Source of the DNA: an uncultured Cohaesibacter sp.
GTDB lineage: Bacteria; Pseudomonadota; Alphaproteobacteria; Rhizobiales; Cohaesibacteraceae
DNA length: 64,000 nucleotides
Assembly: GCF_963662805.1 (NCBI RefSeq)
Contig: NZ_OY759880.1
Span: forward strand, 1-64,000
Direction of reading: 5' to 3'
In this document: piece by piece, positions 7,017 through 15,803 of the stretch
Layout: the number at the start of each line of letters is the position of its first letter
Position numbering within the stretch: position 1 is the first letter of the stretch
Program-made: the position numbers and the translations under genes
The notes under the pieces: generated by a model
Told to the model about the DNA's origin: nothing
Database searches by the model: none
The model's input: the letters and a program-made list of their open reading frames with translations, nothing else

Positions 7017-9287
7017 ATGTATGAGAAGTTTTTGGGGCCCCATTCAAGTAAAGTGGATCCAACCGACATCACATTTGTTTGCTGTCTGCGACTCCACGCG
7101 AAGAACCCTTGGGTTCTTGACCGGTTGAAAGACTTCAAAGGTTATTTCGATCCTGCCCCCAAAACACTGATCATCGATTTTGGCAGCAGGTCTCCCTATA
7201 AAGAGGATATCCGCTCTGCATGTGAGGAAGGCGGTTTCGATCTCCTCCACATTGAGGACTATGATCTGTATTCTCCGTCGATGGCACACAATGCGGCAAT
7301 CGGGGCAGTCTCAACCCAATTCATTTTCTTCATGGACATCGATTTTGTCGCGGAACGCGACCTTTTCGAACGGTTGTCCCATGCTGCGACCATTGCAGAT
7401 ATGCGGCGCTGCTTTGACACCATTCTCGACTTGCCAGCCTATCATCTCTCCGAGGATGCGACTGACGCTCTGATGGCTCAGTCCACCCTGGATGAGAAGT
7501 CGCTGTTTCTTGAAAGAACGTTCTTTCAGCGGTTCTTCGAAAGATTCGGTGGGTCTTGGGAATTCATCGCGCCCTATTCAAACTGCTTTCTGATTTCCAA
7601 AAGCTATTTTGACCTTCTGGGTGGGTATTGCAGTGATTTTCGGGGGCACGGATCGGAAGACTTTGAATTTTTCATTCGTGCCAATTTCTACTCTGACCGT
7701 TTCCCGACCCCACCTGATGTCAAGGATGGCTGCTACAGACCCAATAGCGAGGAGTTTTTCTACGGAAAGTCGTATCAGGGGTTCAGACGCCTGAACGAAA
7801 CCTATTGCGCAAGGGCCCAGCGGATGAACCTCCGTGTCTATCACCGTTGGCACCCTACCCACCAGGACAATGATCCATGGAGGCAGAAGAACGACTGGAA
7901 GCGCACGCGCATGCATGCCCAGATCGACCAATATCTAGAGCAGCCCCAGAAATTGCTGGATATGGATTATCTTCCCAGAGACAAGAAGGTTTTGTGTATT
8001 TGCAAGGCCGAAGATCACTGGAAATACTTCCTACCTCTGCGCCTTGAGGGCTTCAGTCTTGTCCCGGTTTACTCAGCAGATCAGGCCGCGATCGACAAGG
8101 CAAAATCGCTCATCGAAAACCATGAAGTCGACATGCTGGCCGTGTTCAATCCCTACATGAAAAGCCACTCCGGCTTTCTGCCCTTGTTCGAGAAAGCCAA
8201 GGAATGCGGTGTCGAGCTGTTGGTGATTGAAAGGGGAGCCCTCCCGAACACACTCTATTATGCGAGCGATGTGGCCTACTCACTGAAGGAGTTTTCGGAA
8301 GAAGGCCTGAACATGATCTCATTATCTGATGAACAGATCAGATCGACCAAATCCTATCTTGAAGAATTGCGATCCGGAAAAGCCGCACTCGAGCAAAGCC
8401 AGACGAAAGAGCTGACCTCAAGGAAGTATGAAAACTTAAAAAGCGACAAGTATAAGAATATCGTTTTCATCCCATTGCAACTCAGTGACGACATGGCGGT
8501 TAGATACTTCGTGCGCGATGCTCAAAAATACGATGACTTCCAGAATGGCATCGCAAAGGCGGCACAGAAGCACACGGACACGCTCTTCGTCATCAAACCG
8601 CATCCCCTCTCAAAACTCGATTTGATGGACCTGCCGGATAACATTTTGGCCGCAGACCGCATGGACAATATCCATGCCCTGCTTGATCTCGCCGACACTG
8701 TTGTCTGTTACAATTCGGGCGTCGGCCTGCTTGCAGCCTGCCATCAGAAGCCCATCATCACGGTCGGGAATGCCTTCTACAACATCAGTGGCATAGGGAT
8801 ATTTGCTTCATCCATAGAAGAGGCGATGCAAATTGCGACAGATGGTCTCGAACCTCCGAACGCAGACGCGGTCGTACAACTGATTGGGAAATATCTCTTC
8901 TATCGCTACTCATTCTTCAATGCCAAAGACGATATCCGGGAGTTCAAACAGCGAAAGGCCCATTCCTACAAGAACATCAGTGTTTCATTCTTCACTTTCA
9001 AGAACAGGCGACACAATCTCATATGGGAAAAGGCAATTTCCGATGTTTCCCATCGAAGCTTCGGTTTCTCAGAGCTGAACCCATCTGTTCCCCTCTCCAG
9101 ATTAAGCGAGAATCCAGAAGATCTGAAGATCGCCAATGCGCGAGGGTTTCAGATTTATGCAAGGCTATATGGACTCCTTCTCGCCAGGCAGGACCGCGAA
9201 AAACTCCGGTATTTTCCAACTGCTTTCTTTGAGCGCGCGAAACATCCACTTTCAAGATTCGGACGCCGTCTTTTCTCTCAACAGTGA
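7017..9287 (+). CDS. Two-domain glycan enzyme: GT-A glycosyltransferase + capsule-synthesis-like domain
   Basis: 756 residues, cytosolic, no membrane segment. The N-terminal half is a GT-A fold: DID at 107-109 as the DxD motif, and GGYCSDFRGHGSEDFEFFIR (202-221), which matches the acceptor/ED region of galactosyltransferase and chondroitin-polymerase families. The C-terminal half resembles KpsC/KpsS-type capsule proteins (Capsule_synth, PF05159): ERGALP (405-410), a KPHP motif (527-530) and CYNSGVGLLAACHQKPI (564-580). The last 44 residues (from IYARLYG) form a tail shared with the minus-strand paralogue at 12338-14611. There is no clear ribosome-binding site; a TAA directly precedes the ATG. 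It probably builds a surface glycan; sugars are unknown. First gene of a three-gene plus-strand set. Confidence 0.75.
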   Translation: MYEKFLGPHSSKVDPTDITFVCCLRLHAKNPWVLDRLKDFKGYFDPAPKTLIIDFGSRSPYKEDIRSACEEGGFDLLHIEDYDLYSPSMAHNAAIGAVSTQFIFFMDIDFVAERDLFERLSHAATIADMRRCFDTILDLPAYHLSEDATDALMAQSTLDEKSLFLERTFFQRFFERFGGSWEFIAPYSNCFLISKSYFDLLGGYCSDFRGHGSEDFEFFIRANFYSDRFPTPPDVKDGCYRPNSEEFFYGKSYQGFRRLNETYCARAQRMNLRVYHRWHPTHQDNDPWRQKNDWKRTRMHAQIDQYLEQPQKLLDMDYLPRDKKVLCICKAEDHWKYFLPLRLEGFSLVPVYSADQAAIDKAKSLIENHEVDMLAVFNPYMKSHSGFLPLFEKAKECGVELLVIERGALPNTLYYASDVAYSLKEFSEEGLNMISLSDEQIRSTKSYLEELRSGKAALEQSQTKELTSRKYENLKSDKYKNIVFIPLQLSDDMAVRYFVRDAQKYDDFQNGIAKAAQKHTDTLFVIKPHPLSKLDLMDLPDNILAADRMDNIHALLDLADTVVCYNSGVGLLAACHQKPIITVGNAFYNISGIGIFASSIEEAMQIATDGLEPPNADAVVQLIGKYLFYRYSFFNAKDDIREFKQRKAHSYKNISVSFFTFKNRRHNLIWEKAISDVSHRSFGFSELNPSVPLSRLSENPEDLKIANARGFQIYARLYGLLLARQDREKLRYFPTAFFERAKHPLSRFGRRLFSQQ

Positions 9288-9518
9288 CTGGTGGATCTTT
9301 GAAGCCGGGGAATGACAATAGCCAAAGAATTGTTTAAAGAAGCTATTGAGAAAATCTCCGTATTTTTTACAAGCCACACGAGACATTGGCGTGGGATCGA
9401 TCACGACAAGCCAATTTGACGGATCATCCGATCCAATCCGTCATCGCCCCAAAAGATCAAGGGCAAAAGTCCGGTTGTACAATGCGGTCAAGACGAAATC
9501 TGAGCGAGGGATACTAAG

Positions 9519-10523
9519 TTGCTTTCTGTAATCACGACAATTTTTGAGCCAACCGAATGCGTAAAAGAACTGTCCAGATTTCATGAAGCATACAACCTTG
9601 GTCCCTTGATTGTCGCGGGTGACAGAAAAGGCCCCCTCTCCTTTGACCTGAACAATGCTCGCTTTCTTGATATCGACAAGCAAGTAAGCCTGTTTCCAGA
9701 ATTTGCGACGACACTTCCAACCAACCATTATGCAAGAAAAAACGTCGGCTACCTTTTTGCAATGAAAGAGGGCGCAGAATGCATATATGAAACGGACGAT
9801 GACAATCGCCCGAATGACGTCTGGAAACCAAGAAGCATCAATGTAGAGGCCCCCAAAATTGTCGCCGCTGACAAGGCTTGGGTAAATGTCTACAAATATT
9901 TCACGGAAGCACACATCTGGCCTCGCGGCCTACCTCTCGATTTCGTCAGTGCGCCTCAGCCGGAACTTCAGAACCACGACGGCAAAGTCTATGCGCCAAT
10001 CCAGCAGGGTTTGGTCGACAATTCTCCTGATGTTGATGCTGTGTGGCGCCTTCTGTTTGACCGACCTTTCGATTTCGACCGTTCGCGGCAGCACAGTGTG
10101 CTCGTCCCCCCAAATGTCTGGAGTCCCTTCAACACCCAATCGACCTGGTGGTGGCCGGATGCATATCCATTGATGTACATTCCCAGCCATTGCTCGTTCC
10201 GTATGTGTGATATCTGGAAAAGCTTTGTCGCCCAGCGCTGTTTGTGGGAATTGGGGACAGGCGTCGTATATCACGCTCCCGAGGTCATTCAGGAACGCAA
10301 CCCCCATGACTTGATGAAGGATTTTGCCGATGAAGTACCCGGATATTTGAACAACAGGCAAATTGCCGAGTATCTCACCGGGACTGCACTGCTTCCCGGC
10401 ACGCAGAATGTATCCGCCAATCTTCGCACATGCTACGAAACGCTCGTTGGCAAGGGAATATTCCCCGAACAGGAGCTCACGCTGGTGAACTTGTGGTGCG
10501 ATCAAATCGAAAGCCTGAGGTGA
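9519..10523 (+). CDS. STELLO/DUF288-like putative glycosyltransferase
   Basis: 334 residues. The start is TTG at 9519, eight bases after GCGAGGG (9504-9510). Residues 66-98 carry the family block: LPTNHYARKNVGYLFAMKEG followed by AECIYETDDDNRP. A second block near 222-247 contains CDIWKSFVAQRCLWELG. Both are characteristic of DUF288 (PF03385), the domain of plant STELLO proteins and nematode homologues, where a GT-A-like fold with an acidic TDDDN motif is expected. In plants STELLOs act with cellulose synthase in the Golgi; in bacteria the role is essentially undescribed. Placement between two other putative glycosyltransferase genes supports a part in polysaccharide assembly. Confidence 0.75.
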   Translation: MLSVITTIFEPTECVKELSRFHEAYNLGPLIVAGDRKGPLSFDLNNARFLDIDKQVSLFPEFATTLPTNHYARKNVGYLFAMKEGAECIYETDDDNRPNDVWKPRSINVEAPKIVAADKAWVNVYKYFTEAHIWPRGLPLDFVSAPQPELQNHDGKVYAPIQQGLVDNSPDVDAVWRLLFDRPFDFDRSRQHSVLVPPNVWSPFNTQSTWWWPDAYPLMYIPSHCSFRMCDIWKSFVAQRCLWELGTGVVYHAPEVIQERNPHDLMKDFADEVPGYLNNRQIAEYLTGTALLPGTQNVSANLRTCYETLVGKGIFPEQELTLVNLWCDQIESLR

Positions 10524-10533
10524 GAAGTCCGTT

Positions 10534-11274
10534 ATGAAAATAGCCTGGCTAGAACAATCCGGTCTCTTGCAAGAGAGAGCCGAATGGCAACAACAGCTGG
10601 AAAATGCCGGCGTTGCTTTCTACCGCCTCAACTGGCGCCATGCACAAGATGATCCTTTTGCCAATGTCTTCCCCGAGAAAGACGAGAGACTGAGTTGGAG
10701 CAAAGGCAGGGAAAGGCTTTACCTAGAGGCCAAGAAAAAGGACTATGACTATTACATCTTTGCGGATGATGACTTGGTTCTGGATCGACCGGTCACCGAA
10801 TTTTTCGCAAAAATCGATGATGTCCTGTCGGAATACCGTCCCCGCATGCTGATGGTGAAAGGGGAAAGGTCCTGGCAAGAGATCTATATTCCCAAGACTT
10901 CAAAAAGCCCGGTTCCCATTTTTGTGGTGGATCTCCAGTTCCAATGCCTGTCGCGCGAGACTGCAGAATTTGCCTTTCCCGTGAAATTTGACGGCGGCTG
11001 GGGAACACTGTGGTATCCAATGCTCTACTGCAATCGCAAGCCCGGCAACGTGATCAGCATCAGAGACATGTCAGTGAAAAACACCGCACACTCTGCCGAT
11101 GGCGACTATGGCGGTGTAGAAAACATGAATGCTGGAAGTATCTGGGAACGGTCAAGACCATACATGTCTCTCCACGCGTGGCTTCTGTCAAAACTTGTGG
11201 GACATGTGAAAACGATCATGTATCTGAATTGGGTCTATTCGAAATATTTGCGACCCAGAAAAAATGTTCGCTAA
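10534..11274 (+). CDS. Putative GT-A-like protein with DDD motif, function unknown
   Basis: 246 residues, starting 10 bp after the DUF288-like gene. I do not recognise a named family. The N-terminus (MKIAWLEQSGLLQERAEW) looks like a sugar-nucleotide-binding Rossmann strand. FADDDLVLDRP (76-86) resembles the metal-binding acidic motif of GT-A glycosyltransferases. Further on are GGWGTLWYPMLY and a basic, aromatic C-terminal region with no confident membrane helix. The spacing and shared strand place it in the same transcription unit as the two preceding glycan genes. A transferase or glycan-modifying role is an inference from context and the DDD motif. Confidence 0.6.
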   Translation: MKIAWLEQSGLLQERAEWQQQLENAGVAFYRLNWRHAQDDPFANVFPEKDERLSWSKGRERLYLEAKKKDYDYYIFADDDLVLDRPVTEFFAKIDDVLSEYRPRMLMVKGERSWQEIYIPKTSKSPVPIFVVDLQFQCLSRETAEFAFPVKFDGGWGTLWYPMLYCNRKPGNVISIRDMSVKNTAHSADGDYGGVENMNAGSIWERSRPYMSLHAWLLSKLVGHVKTIMYLNWVYSKYLRPRKNVR

Positions 11275-11343
11275 GCTTCTGTTGGGCAGTTCAGTTCATA
11301 CGGATCAACACCAGAGTAGAATCTCAAATATCTGCAATAGATC

Positions 11344-11374
11344 GGGAGCGCCCGCTGGCCATCAGCACGCTCCC
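11344..11374. terminator. Hairpin between convergent glycan genes
   Basis: Arms GGGAGCG (11344-11350) and CGCTCCC (11368-11374), with an inner GCTG/CAGC pairing, lie in the 110-bp gap between the plus-strand glycan genes and the minus-strand sulfotransferase gene. There is no strong T-tract on either side, so it may be a weak bidirectional terminator. Confidence 0.45.
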
Positions 11375-11384
11375 CAAACCTGCT

Positions 11385-12047
11385 CTAGCTTCCAGCCGAC
11401 ACCAGTGCTTCGGCTTTTTCGGGCGTTCCCCATTCATCATAACCGAAAAGCTCAAAGTCGCTTTCGTAAATTCTACGAATGCGCTGAAAGACATCAACGT
11501 CAACTTTATGCCCCCGGGATTTGCCTGAATTGAACTTGGTTTTTTTGGCCAGCGCCAAACGTGGCCCCAAAGCTTCAGGCAACAAATTCGTTAAAATATC
11601 AATGTGTTCATTCAGAAACTCGGTTTTCCCGACATAGTCCATGAACACCTTGTATGGAGCGCCAGCAGGAAGACTGACATACTCATGCTGCGGGCGCAGA
11701 TGGGGGATTGCCTTGCGAAACTCGAACATCACACTGGCTTCAGCAAACGCTTGCAGAGAACTGAATTCCTCCGGGAAACATGCAATATAGTGAGCATCGC
11801 GCGACGACATTCCACCCGACAAAATATAGTAGTATGCCGAAACAAATCTGAAGTAGGGATGCCTTACAAAAGTGAACTTGAAAGCCTGTTCTGTGAAGTC
11901 AGGATCGGCCTGCCAATATGAGTCTATGGATCGATGACCAATTCGATGACCAAAGAGGCACAAGTTAATTGTTGAGCCTGCTGCCTTGGGGACATGAACA
12001 AAAATCGCGTTGTTTCGACGAAATCCGCACGGAATTTCAGGGACCAT
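11385..12047 (-). CDS. Sulfotransferase family protein (Sulfotransfer_2-like)
   Basis: 220 residues from the ATG at 12047, which has AGGAG (complement of 12057-12061) nine bases upstream; the frame stays open to an ATG at 12122 without a good ribosome-binding site. The 5'-phosphosulfate-binding loop is AIFVHVPKAAGSTIN and the 3'-phosphate-binding motif is FTFVRHPYFRFVSAYYYI. Both are hallmarks of PAPS-dependent carbohydrate sulfotransferases (PF03567). It should move sulfate from PAPS to a hydroxyl of a glycan. Its position inside the glycan island suggests that the island product is sulfated, which is common in marine bacteria. Acceptor unknown. Confidence 0.85.
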   Translation of the reverse strand: MVPEIPCGFRRNNAIFVHVPKAAGSTINLCLFGHRIGHRSIDSYWQADPDFTEQAFKFTFVRHPYFRFVSAYYYILSGGMSSRDAHYIACFPEEFSSLQAFAEASVMFEFRKAIPHLRPQHEYVSLPAGAPYKVFMDYVGKTEFLNEHIDILTNLLPEALGPRLALAKKTKFNSGKSRGHKVDVDVFQRIRRIYESDFELFGYDEWGTPEKAEALVSAGS

Positions 12048-12096
12048 AACCGAAGGCTCCTGACTCCCTCCTTCAGCTTTCTCTGCTTTGCCGATA

Positions 12097-12105
12097 TTTT
12101 TTTTT
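12097..12105. repeat. Nine-base A/T homopolymer at the 5' end of the sulfotransferase frame
   Basis: A run of nine T on the plus strand (nine A on the coding strand) falls 50 bp upstream of the favoured sulfotransferase start, or at codons 7-9 if the longer start at 12122 is used. Such tracts can slip during replication or transcription. Whether it matters depends on which start is used. Confidence 0.5.
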
Positions 12106-12337
12106 GATTCTCTTAAAAACATCTTGTCACTTAGTCGCCTTCTTTCGATAATCGCAAAACTCTAGATTATTTGTCATTGCGCCACAATAAAAATGACCTG
12201 TATTTTTTCGCTCTGCTAGCCATTCGGGTTACAAGCCTTCTCAATACCCTCTAGTTTCCGATTTCATCATTGTAAATTCAGTGATGTCAAACAATGAGAT
12301 CCATGAATAACAGAGGGATGACAGCCAAAACTTGCCG

Positions 12338-14611
12338 TCAAGCTGTCTTACTATAGCCAAAGACATCACGACCAAATCTCGAAATCGGGTGCTTGGCTTT
12401 CGCGAAGAAGTCTTTCGGACTATCAAACAACCTCTCGCGATCTTTGCTTGAAAGAACCAGACCATAGAGTGTCGCATAGATTTTGAACGTCAGCTTATGC
12501 TTTGTTCCGGACTTGTCTGCATCTAGATTTTCCAGATGGATGGAGCAAGTTCCCGCCTTGATGCTGTTGTCAGGAACCTGACTGAAGCCCAAGAAAAGAA
12601 GAGCATCCTTGTCGTAGGGCTGTAGGCCGATTTCCTTCTTGAGCGAAAATCCTTCCAGATTCACATCGTAATACTCAACGCTTTCCGTAATGCTCAGCGT
12701 CTTCTCTTCTTTGACGACCGTTTTATTTTTAGCTTTCCCAAAGGAATATAAGCCCGTCAGAAGATAGTGGAAGAATTTGAGAAGTTTTTCCTGATCCAAA
12801 ATCCCGTCACTCAGAAGGGCATCCAAGGCGTCTTCATAGTTACCATTGAAGTATACACCAAGGCCGTCGTGGATATAGAAAGACTTACCCACGCAGCAAA
12901 CGGGCTTTCCATGCGCCAAAGCAAGAAGACCGACCCCTGAGTTGTAGCACAACACGCCAGCACTCACCTCAATCAGATCATGAATATTGTGTTCTGTTTT
13001 CATCAACCGACAATGGCTGAAACTATATTCCGTGGAATCAAGAGGATGCTTTTTCACCATGACAATCCACCCCTTCTTGGCCGCCACAGCAGCCAAGTCA
13101 TCAATCATCGCCAGAAATTCTGGGTAGGTCTTGGTGATGGCCGTATGCTCCATAACGGATGTATCATTCGGCGTCTGCAGTGCAATCAACAAAGTTTTGG
13201 TCGCACTTGGTAGGGACAGCTTGTCACGCATCATCTTCACTCCAACCGGAGCATTGTTGGCTTCCAGAGTTGCGAAGCCCATTCTTAACTGATGCAGATA
13301 GGAAACGACGGAAGCCCGCTCACTCTCGTCCAGAGAGCGGCTCCAGTTTTTCTCATCATAAGATTCCGAATGCCATGGCATGTCGCCATCGATAAACCAC
13401 GAATCTGGCAAGGCACCACGCTCAAAAACGCGCACATCAAACTCTTCTCGAGCTTTGAGGAAGGTTTCCATTCTCTCGTCAGAGGCATAAGGATTGACTA
13501 AGATCGCAGTTTTGGCGTCGTGATGCACCATTGACGCTCTGAACTCGTCATAATTCGATGACCGAGCGGTGGGCACGATCGCGCAGTTTCCAAGATAGGG
13601 GAGCAGTTCTCTGAGACACTGATAGGTGAACGTATTGTCATCTACAAATACGCACACGTTTCGATCCGAGGATAAATTCGCAAGCGCCTGATAGAGATAT
13701 GCCCCACCCTTATAGGCCTCAATACGGTTGAGTAGCCAATTCCACTTCTGCTCTTTGGGCATCTGGACGTTCCAGCCCGGAATCCTGTCATGATGAAGAT
13801 GAAAAACGTAAAGCCCGAGTGATTTGCTTATCAGGCCAGGGACCTGAATAAGCGACCGTGCTGATTCATATTTTCTGTTCTTCCAGTTGGTTCCAATAAC
13901 CTCCAATTTTGGCGGAATTGGAAATTCCCTGTACTTGATTAGCGATCTCAAAACGAAATCAAAATCTTCACCGCCATGATAGCTGACATCTGCCGGCTGC
14001 CCGCCCATTGCCAGATAATGCATCCTGTCAAACAACTGCACTGATGAGGCTGGCGCATGAAATTCGATTGTCTCGCTGCTAGCAAAACAGTTGGCATCAT
14101 AGACATAGCCATTCAGAAGATCATCATAGCTATCGTCAGAAGATACTTTTTTGGCCTCAACAACTTCGCGAGAAGCACTTTCGGTCAGATAAATGACCGG
14201 GGACGTTATGAACCTGTACTTTCTATTGACAATATCCGCATGATCACAAAGCTGAGTGATCAAATGCGCAAAGTCACTTCCGACTATGATATCTACGTCA
14301 GAAAACAGTATATAGTCGTACTTTGTCTTTTGCGCACCGAGATTTCGAGCCTCGGCCAATGAAAACATCTCGAGTTCGGAAGATTCTCGTTGATAGACAA
14401 AGCCGAACTTCTCACAAAGTGCGCACAGACTGTCTGCGAAGTTAGCATCCGACCCATGATCCACAATCCGGATTTCACCAAACTGCCGCCACGTCTGGCT
14501 ACTGAAATGCTCTACGCGCTCCAATGACCAGGTATTATGCTTGTTGACGCGCAGAGGAATGATTACCGCAATATCTGATGCCGATACCTTCCCATTCAGT
14601 TCTTTGTGCAT
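12338..14611 (-). CDS. Two-domain glycan enzyme, paralogue of the protein at 7017-9287
   Basis: 757 residues from the ATG at 14611, chosen because GAGGGG lies nine bases upstream; the frame continues to 14647. The domain order equals the plus-strand paralogue almost position for position. DVD is at 105-107, GGQPADVSYHGGEDFDFVLR at 203-222, and ERGALP, KKHP and CYNSGVGLLALAHGKPV lie in the C-terminal capsule-synthesis-like half. The final tail IYATLYGLVLSSKDRERL (from about 711) continues to AKHPISRFGRDVFG. The sequences are otherwise quite divergent, so this is an old duplication or separate recruitment of one architecture. It likely adds a different sugar to the same glycan. Coding DNA here is visibly A+T-richer than in the flanking housekeeping genes. 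Confidence 0.75.
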   Translation of the reverse strand: MHKELNGKVSASDIAVIIPLRVNKHNTWSLERVEHFSSQTWRQFGEIRIVDHGSDANFADSLCALCEKFGFVYQRESSELEMFSLAEARNLGAQKTKYDYILFSDVDIIVGSDFAHLITQLCDHADIVNRKYRFITSPVIYLTESASREVVEAKKVSSDDSYDDLLNGYVYDANCFASSETIEFHAPASSVQLFDRMHYLAMGGQPADVSYHGGEDFDFVLRSLIKYREFPIPPKLEVIGTNWKNRKYESARSLIQVPGLISKSLGLYVFHLHHDRIPGWNVQMPKEQKWNWLLNRIEAYKGGAYLYQALANLSSDRNVCVFVDDNTFTYQCLRELLPYLGNCAIVPTARSSNYDEFRASMVHHDAKTAILVNPYASDERMETFLKAREEFDVRVFERGALPDSWFIDGDMPWHSESYDEKNWSRSLDESERASVVSYLHQLRMGFATLEANNAPVGVKMMRDKLSLPSATKTLLIALQTPNDTSVMEHTAITKTYPEFLAMIDDLAAVAAKKGWIVMVKKHPLDSTEYSFSHCRLMKTEHNIHDLIEVSAGVLCYNSGVGLLALAHGKPVCCVGKSFYIHDGLGVYFNGNYEDALDALLSDGILDQEKLLKFFHYLLTGLYSFGKAKNKTVVKEEKTLSITESVEYYDVNLEGFSLKKEIGLQPYDKDALLFLGFSQVPDNSIKAGTCSIHLENLDADKSGTKHKLTFKIYATLYGLVLSSKDRERLFDSPKDFFAKAKHPISRFGRDVFGYSKTA

Positions 14612-14851
14612 TTGTGAAAACCCCTCGACCCGATTGCAATAGATCACTCATTAAGATGCATCGTTGACCCGGTCAAGGTTACAGTTCACCGCCCCTTCGC
14701 GAATTTACATCGGCAAAATTGCCCAACATAATTTGATTGAAGTTTCTGGCTACCAATCGACTTGGCAACTGGCTCATGAACCATGCCCTTCGCACACAAA
14801 AAGCAAGCACAGTTAAAGCGATAAAACAGTCCGACGATTACAAAGAATTTA

Positions 14852-14941
14852 TGGCGGAGAGAGAGGGATTCGAACCCTCGGAACGCTTGCGCGCTCAACG
14901 GTTTTCGAGACCGCCCCGATCGACCACTCCGGCACCTCTCC
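14852..14941 (-). tRNA. tRNA-Ser (anticodon CGA)
   Basis: A 90-nt class II tRNA including an encoded CCA end (complement of 14852-14854). The acceptor 5' strand GGAGAGG pairs with TCTCTCC before discriminator G and CCA. The anticodon loop CTCGAAA is flanked by GCGGT/ACCGT and gives anticodon CGA, which reads UCG serine codons. A long variable arm (GAGCGCGCAAGCGTTC) and the T-arm GTTCGAATCC are present. It stands alone at the border of the A+T-rich glycan island. Confidence 0.95.
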
Positions 14942-15108
14942 GCTGAACTTTTCGGCGGCCGAGTGGATGGCGTACGCCTGAAAAGGTGGACGGACCATAC
15001 ACAGACCACCCCACAAGCTCAAGACATCAAACTGAAAAATCCCCACCCACTCGACAGCCTATGGAAAAAAGCTGCGCTTTCGGGCATTTACCGGGGATCC
15101 CGGCGGCC

Positions 15109-15534
15109 TCAGAGCCAGGAAATTCCGAGCATGACGAACAAAATCAGCTGCATCAGCACGCCGATCATGAAGAAATAGCTCCTCAGACTGGGATTCTTGC
15201 GGGTGGCGACCAGATAATAGGTGATCATGTGCGCCAGCCGCGATCCGACATAGACCCAAGCAATCACAGACAGCCAGCCCGGCCGAAACCCTGACAGCAT
15301 GGCAACAAAGATCAGCGCCAGCATGAAGGGAACATTCTCGAGCGCGTTCATGAAGGTTCGATGGCTGCGAAAGACAAAGGACTCCGGTCCCAGCTTTTCA
15401 TCGACGATGCCCGGCACATAGCTTTGTTGCCGCCGATGGGCCACGGAGGCGACGAGCGCCTGAACAAACACCATGAAAAGTAGAAGGTAGCTCGCCACAA
15501 GGGTCGCGGAATAGTCGGTCCATAACACTTTCAT
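15109..15534 (-). CDS. MAPEG-family membrane protein
   Basis: 141 residues with four membrane helices. The ATG at 15534 follows AAGGAG with good spacing. The block FRSHRTFMNALENVPFMLAL carries the RxxxNxxExxP signature of the MAPEG (eicosanoid/glutathione) superfamily (PF01124); helices three and four include WVYVGSRLAHMITYYL. Bacterial MAPEG proteins may use glutathione in detoxification, but few have known substrates. It is a single gene between tRNA-Ser and rplU and is transcribed away from rplU. Confidence 0.85.
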   Translation of the reverse strand: MKVLWTDYSATLVASYLLLFMVFVQALVASVAHRRQQSYVPGIVDEKLGPESFVFRSHRTFMNALENVPFMLALIFVAMLSGFRPGWLSVIAWVYVGSRLAHMITYYLVATRKNPSLRSYFFMIGVLMQLILFVMLGISWL

Positions 15535-15762
15535 GTCTCCTTCGTAAAAGCGATTTATTTATCGCAATAACAAATATAAAAGCACCCACCCCAAAGGTCA
15601 AACTGTCAAAGTACTCGCCTCCTCAGTCGGTCCGGTTGATCCCCCGCCTAGAAGCGAACCGCGACACCAGCAAGGATCGAAGGACGCTCAGCCACCATGG
15701 CAAAAGCACAACAAGGCGCAGAAATTGAACAAAAAGAGCGCTGTTTCCACTCAGCTTTTTCT

Positions 15763-15789
15763 TGACAGCACAGGCGTCCTGACTATAGT
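15763..15789 (+). promoter_or_regulatory. Candidate sigma-70 promoter of rplU-rpmA
   Basis: A perfect -35 TTGACA (15763-15768) and a -10-like TATAGT (15784-15789) are separated by 15 bp, slightly short of the ideal 17. This would give a leader of about 160 nt before the rplU start at 15956. Confidence 0.55.
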
Positions 15790-15803
15790 GCGCAGGAATT
15801 CCG

